From Deinococcales bacterium (GTDB lineage: Bacteria; Deinococcota; Deinococci; Deinococcales; JAAFIG01), in NCBI GenBank assembly GCA_025359505.1, contig JANYHH010000101.1, positions 62,001 through 126,000 on the forward strand: a stretch of DNA of 64,000 bases, in the 5' to 3' direction. A program made the translations under genes and the position numbers. Numbering within the stretch: the first letter of the stretch is position 1; the number at the start of each line of letters is the position of its first letter. This document shows, piece by piece, positions 60,922 to 64,000 of this stretch. Below the pieces are notes generated by a model. It searched no databases, was not told the origin of the DNA, and was given only the letters and a program-made list of their open reading frames with translations.

Positions 60922-62736
60922 ATGAATCAGTATTGGATCAAGCTCTTATCCGTCCCCCTGCTCGCCGCCGCGCTCGTGTCCTGCCCAAAAGATGCGGTCT
61001 CGAGCATCGACGCGACCGCCACACCCGCGACGATTGCTTCCGCCGCGACCTCGAGCCTTAGCGCGACGGTCAGTGGCACGGGCGCGTTCAATGCAGGCGT
61101 CAATTGGAATATCGTGTCTGGCGGCGGCAGCTTATCCGCCAGCACGGGTGCAAACGTGACGTACACCGCGCCAAGCGTGACCTCGAGTACCGCCGTGCAA
61201 GTGAAGGCGATGTCAGCAGGCGACTCGAGCGTGTCCAAGACGGTCACGGTGACGGTACAGCCCGCCAGTGCGACACCTACCTTGAGCGTTTCTCCAACGA
61301 CTCAAACAATTGCCGCTGGTGGTTCTCCTGTGACCTTCACAGCGACGTTGACGGGGGCTTCTGGAGCCGTTAATTGGAGCCTGACTCCTGCAAGTGGAGC
61401 AGGCACTCTCAGTTCCGCTACGGGCGTCGCAACCAATTACACACCACCTAGTCAAGTTCCTACTGCTACGACTGCGATCCTCACGGCGACCTCGGGGAGC
61501 CTCAGTAGCACAGTTCAAATAAACGTCAACCCAGCACCACCAACTCAATTTTTTACCGATCCTGCCAACGGACTCGACACCAACGTAGGCACGCAGACAC
61601 AACCGCTCAAAACCATTAAAGAAGCCTTAGCTCGCATGGACACTGGAGCAATTAAAACCACCGTCTTGCTGGCGGGAACCTATAGTGAGGCCAGCGGCGA
61701 AACTTGGGTTTACACCATTCCTAACAGCGTGACGCTCAAGGGCAACTCGGCGGGGGTGATTCTGCAAAGCACAACCAAAAAAGCGGGCTTCACCTTCAAG
61801 CAAGGCGCTACACTCAGCGATTTAGCCCTGACTGGTTTTGGCACTGCGCTCACCGCTAATACTGGGTCACAAACCTTGACCCGTTTAGCTTTCAGTAACA
61901 ACGAATACGCTCTACAATTGAGCGGCAATGCGGCTTCAGCCTTGCAGGACTCCAGCTCGAGTGGTGCGTACACATCCATCCAAGCCGCAGGGCTGAGTAC
62001 CGTGAACGTGACTGGTGGTAGCTTCGGGGGAACCAGCAATGCGCTGACCTTGCAACAGTCAGCTACTGCCTCACTGACAAACGTGGATATCAGCAGCGGT
62101 GGGTTTGATACTGGAGGCTCGAGTACACTCTCGCTGAATCAAGTTAAAGTTCACGATGTTGATAGCTACGTGATCTACGTGCGCGATAGCGCGACTCTGC
62201 TCAACATCGAAGCCAGCAGTTTCTACGATAACACTGGCAACGCCAGTGTTATCCTCACGAATGGAATCGTGAACATCAACAACACCAGCTTCAGTAAGAA
62301 CGGTACAGCCATCGGCGCGAGCGGTGGAAGTATCACCCTAACCAAAAGCGTTGTCATCAATAACCGTTCTTACGGCATCACTACCTCTAAGGGTGTGGCC
62401 TTCAAAATGCGGGGTAGCACCGTGGCGGGTAATGGTAGTGGCAGCGGCAGTAACGCGACTGGAATCTCTATTGATGATGCCACCGCAGGTATTGATCTGG
62501 GTACGGCTAGCGATCCCGGCGGCAATACCATCCAAGACAACGGCGGAAGTTCATATCCGAACTTAGCGGTCTCTGGTTCATCTGCCAAAGTGCAGGCGGC
62601 GGGCAACACTTGGAACGCCAGTACACAAGGCGCGGACGCGGCGGGACGCTATCCCCCCTACTTGGTCAGCCCCTCTGACGCTTACGCCAGTGGCAGAAAC
62701 TATTACGTCATCAAAGGGGTGTCCATTCAATTTTGA
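60922..62736 (+). CDS. Beta-helix lipoprotein (DUF1565-like) with Ig-like domains
   Basis: This 604-residue protein has a leader MNQYWIKLLSVPLLAAALVS with lipid Cys21 almost the same as in the peptidase gene before it. Two Ig-like segments follow (TATPATIASAATSSLSATV, VSPTTQTIAAGGSPVTFTAT). From residue about 215, TQFFTDPANGLDTNVGTQTQ opens a DUF1565-type region with LKTIKEALARM, then a right-handed beta-helix rich in Gly, Ser, Thr and Asn. Such folds bind or cleave polysaccharides. The start at ATG 60922 is supported by CGAAGGAGTCC upstream. The catalytic residues cannot be identified. Probably a surface protein. Confidence 0.82.
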   Translation: MNQYWIKLLSVPLLAAALVSCPKDAVSSIDATATPATIASAATSSLSATVSGTGAFNAGVNWNIVSGGGSLSASTGANVTYTAPSVTSSTAVQVKAMSAGDSSVSKTVTVTVQPASATPTLSVSPTTQTIAAGGSPVTFTATLTGASGAVNWSLTPASGAGTLSSATGVATNYTPPSQVPTATTAILTATSGSLSSTVQINVNPAPPTQFFTDPANGLDTNVGTQTQPLKTIKEALARMDTGAIKTTVLLAGTYSEASGETWVYTIPNSVTLKGNSAGVILQSTTKKAGFTFKQGATLSDLALTGFGTALTANTGSQTLTRLAFSNNEYALQLSGNAASALQDSSSSGAYTSIQAAGLSTVNVTGGSFGGTSNALTLQQSATASLTNVDISSGGFDTGGSSTLSLNQVKVHDVDSYVIYVRDSATLLNIEASSFYDNTGNASVILTNGIVNINNTSFSKNGTAIGASGGSITLTKSVVINNRSYGITTSKGVAFKMRGSTVAGNGSGSGSNATGISIDDATAGIDLGTASDPGGNTIQDNGGSSYPNLAVSGSSAKVQAAGNTWNASTQGADAAGRYPPYLVSPSDAYASGRNYYVIKGVSIQF

Positions 62737-62919
62737 ACTGGGACACCGGAAGCGACCCACGATAGCTGCAAACCCTTCAGTTTGAGCGCCCCTCAACCAA
62801 CCCGTCTAGCTCGAGGTTGAATTCATTTAAGCTCGAGCCAATTTTTAAGCGACGTAGCATGAAGTGAATCGGGATCGTTAACGCCCGCCGAAGAGTTTTT
62901 AGCTGGTTGGGAGAATCCT

Positions 62920-63435
62920 ATGAGTCTGAAACGAGTCGTCACCGCGCTGTTGATCGTCCTCGGCATGACCTTCGCCTGCTCGAGTCCAGCCAGTGCGGGC
63001 AGTGTGTACTTCGGCATCAACTTCGAGCTGATCGGCGGGCCACCGGATTTTCAGTTCGACAAGGCGTTTCGCCTTGCGCCACTGCCGATTCCGGGCGTGC
63101 AGATCGGGTACGACTTTGGCGATGGCGCAGAGACCTTCGGCGCTCGAGTGAGTTTTAATTTCTTCATCATCGGTCAGATCGCGCTGGACGGCTACTACCG
63201 CTTTGCATTGGATGCGGGCGGCTCGAATGCTTACGTCGGCGCGGGTGCGGAGTATCAGTTTTTCGCCTTTGATACGGTCGGGGGAGCGCCGGGGCTGCAC
63301 GCGCTGGGCGGACTCGAGTGGCGACTGACGCGAAATTTTGGGTTGTTCGTTGAAGCCACGCCGGGCGTATTGCTACAACTGCCCGCGCTGGCGTTCACGG
63401 TCATTGTTCGCAGTGGACTTTTGCTGCGTTTCTAA
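62920..63435 (+). CDS. Small beta-barrel outer-membrane-type protein
   Basis: This 171-residue protein has a signal peptide (SLKRVVTALLIVLGMTFAC, then SSPASAG; a lipobox-like FACS is possible but the ASA site is a better cleavage point). The mature part alternates polar and aromatic residues (GSVYFGINFELIGG, GARVSFNFFIIGQIALDG, LDAGGSNAYVGAGAEYQF) and ends GLLLRF with a terminal Phe. It resembles the barrel at 34563-35108 in size and ending. No strong ribosome site is visible, with GGGAGAA at eight bases. The 183-base gap before it shows nothing definite. Confidence 0.75.
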   Translation: MSLKRVVTALLIVLGMTFACSSPASAGSVYFGINFELIGGPPDFQFDKAFRLAPLPIPGVQIGYDFGDGAETFGARVSFNFFIIGQIALDGYYRFALDAGGSNAYVGAGAEYQFFAFDTVGGAPGLHALGGLEWRLTRNFGLFVEATPGVLLQLPALAFTVIVRSGLLLRF

Positions 63436-63497
63436 GCGGCTCGAGCAATTCCACTTGACGAGTTTTTGTCGCTCGAGCATGGAGAAAGAAGGTAGGC

Positions 63498-64000
63498 ATG
63501 AAACGACGTTGGATCATCGTCGCTGCGTTGCTCGCGGCCGTCGCACTGGCGCAGGCTTCGATCAAACTGACCGTCAACGGGCAGCCGTCGGCGCTGCCAG
63601 CCATCACCGTGAACGGCGCAACATACATCCCACTCTCAGCCCTCGAGCGGGCGGGTGCGAAAACCGTGCGTACCTCGAGCGGCTTGACACTGACCCTACC
63701 CGGCGGCTCGAGCGCAAGCCCCAGCCAGACGGCGGGCGGCGCGAATCAGCGTGTGTCGCTCGAGGGTTGCATCGGAGAGACGCTGTTCAACGGCATCTGG
63801 CGCTTGACGGTCAAAGGCATCAAAGCGATCAACCGTTACAACGGTCAGCAACTCGGCTACAGCGTCAACCTCGAGTGGCGCAACGGCGCGAAGGTCAGCG
63901 CAGACGCGCTCAACACGGGCGTCAAGAACCTCAATTTGGTGCTCACCGATGGGACAGTATTGCAGACCGACGACGCGCAGAGTTTGACCAATAAGAAATT
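63498..64000 (+). CDS. Exported protein with copper amine oxidase N-like (stalk) domain, 3' end outside window
   Basis: The ATG at 63498 is preceded by AAGAAGGTAGG and opens a frame that stays open to the window end, 167 codons. The signal peptide reads MKRRWIIVAALLAAVALAQA. Next comes IKLTVNGQPSALPAITVNG, TYIPLSALERAGAKTVRTSS, the pattern of copper amine oxidase N-terminal/stalk domains found in many exported proteins. A Ser/Ala linker and a second beta-rich domain follow (SLEGCIGETLFNGIWRLTVK, LGYSVNLEWRNGA). It continues the run of exported proteins from 57.8 kb. The role is unknown. Confidence 0.78.
   Translation, partial: MKRRWIIVAALLAAVALAQASIKLTVNGQPSALPAITVNGATYIPLSALERAGAKTVRTSSGLTLTLPGGSSASPSQTAGGANQRVSLEGCIGETLFNGIWRLTVKGIKAINRYNGQQLGYSVNLEWRNGAKVSADALNTGVKNLNLVLTDGTVLQTDDAQSLTNKK

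Larger units (their letters stand above)
1..64000. repeat. Dispersed highly iterated palindrome CTCGAG
   Basis: The hexamer CTCGAG is scattered through the whole window. I counted 9 copies in bases 1-1000 and 13 in 54001-55000; about 0.3 per kb is expected at 60% GC. It occurs in genes in all three frames (Leu-Glu as CTC GAG, Ser-Ser as TCG AGC, Arg as CGA), in spacers, and in both stem arms of two terminators. Flanking bases vary, so only the hexamer is shared. It resembles in kind the HIP1 octamer of cyanobacteria. Its function is unknown. Confidence 0.85.

Noticed and set aside
63338-63994. A 218-codon open frame at the right end of the window
   Set aside because: It overlaps the exported stalk-domain gene (63498 onward) in another frame, has an Arg-rich composition typical of a shadow frame in GC-rich DNA, and has no signal or domain.
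1-64000. Insertion sequences, prophage or integrated elements
   Set aside because: I found no transposase, integrase, resolvase or phage structural gene and no long terminal inverted repeats.

Overview
The window is roughly 60% GC by eye and fits a Gram-negative-type member of the Deinococcota (Deinococcus-Thermus), probably close to Deinococcales. The support is inference from protein style: the ClpC-like ATPase without a middle coiled coil, the PEGA/DUF4384 secreted protein, the NTPase-TPR-winged-helix regulator, and small beta-barrel proteins ending in Phe. The genus is not resolved. I see no rRNA, phage genes, transposase, integrase or CRISPR array. The most striking property is compositional: the palindrome CTCGAG occurs about ten times per kilobase (9 copies in bases 1-1000, 13 in 54001-55000), against about 0.3 per kb expected at this GC content, in genes, spacers and terminator stems alike. 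Two further short interspersed repeat families (GTAGGGGCGA hairpins and CCCTCTCCC hairpins) sit only between genes.

Layout. 1-9.5 kb: the 3' end of topA, a pair of sugar-type ABC permeases, an SDR, an aldo/keto reductase, an APH-fold kinase, a KefB-type antiporter, an FAD oxidoreductase and a small partner. 9.5-13 kb: a two-component system whose kinase carries a Sensor-like membrane domain at its C-terminus and is split by a single-base frameshift; phased TGCAA repeats lie before the regulator, and a divergent membrane protein ends in an HRDC-like domain. 13-19 kb: MoxR/DUF58, an LRV-repeat protein, and the first DUF1800/DUF1501 pair. 19-30 kb: an orphan iron-type ABC ATPase, natAB with a tiny bridging ORF, a DUF3298-like secreted protein, an HD hydrolase, a UvrD/PcrA helicase, a second APH-fold kinase and ClpC. 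30-35 kb: trigger factor, tRNA-Leu and tRNA-His, a lipoprotein, RNase HI, an MFS transporter and a beta-barrel.

35-48 kb: a stress-type trio (SRPBCC, disordered acidic protein, YciE/DUF892 ferritin-like), glf, a peroxiredoxin-like/MarR pair with a clear operator, an operon of glycosyltransferase + GH2 + GH1-like genes, and the second DUF1800/DUF1501 pair with a 48-codon Cys-rich ORF between them. 48-64 kb is rich in exported proteins: a small secreted protein, a tiny lipoprotein plus a DUF7452-like protein, an aldo/keto reductase, a flavin reductase, a PEGA-repeat protein, a 1036-residue transcriptional activator, an O-methyltransferase, a double zinc ribbon coupled to a papain-like lipoprotein peptidase, a beta-helix lipoprotein with the same leader, another beta-barrel, and the start of a protein with a stalk-like domain.

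How parts may work together: the two-component system probably regulates itself and its divergent neighbour; MarR probably controls the peroxiredoxin-like gene; glf may supply UDP-galactofuranose for a glycan built and trimmed by the GT/GH operon; the 57.8-64 kb genes look like a surface or secreted module, possibly under the large activator upstream. These links are inferences from gene order and short sequence signals.
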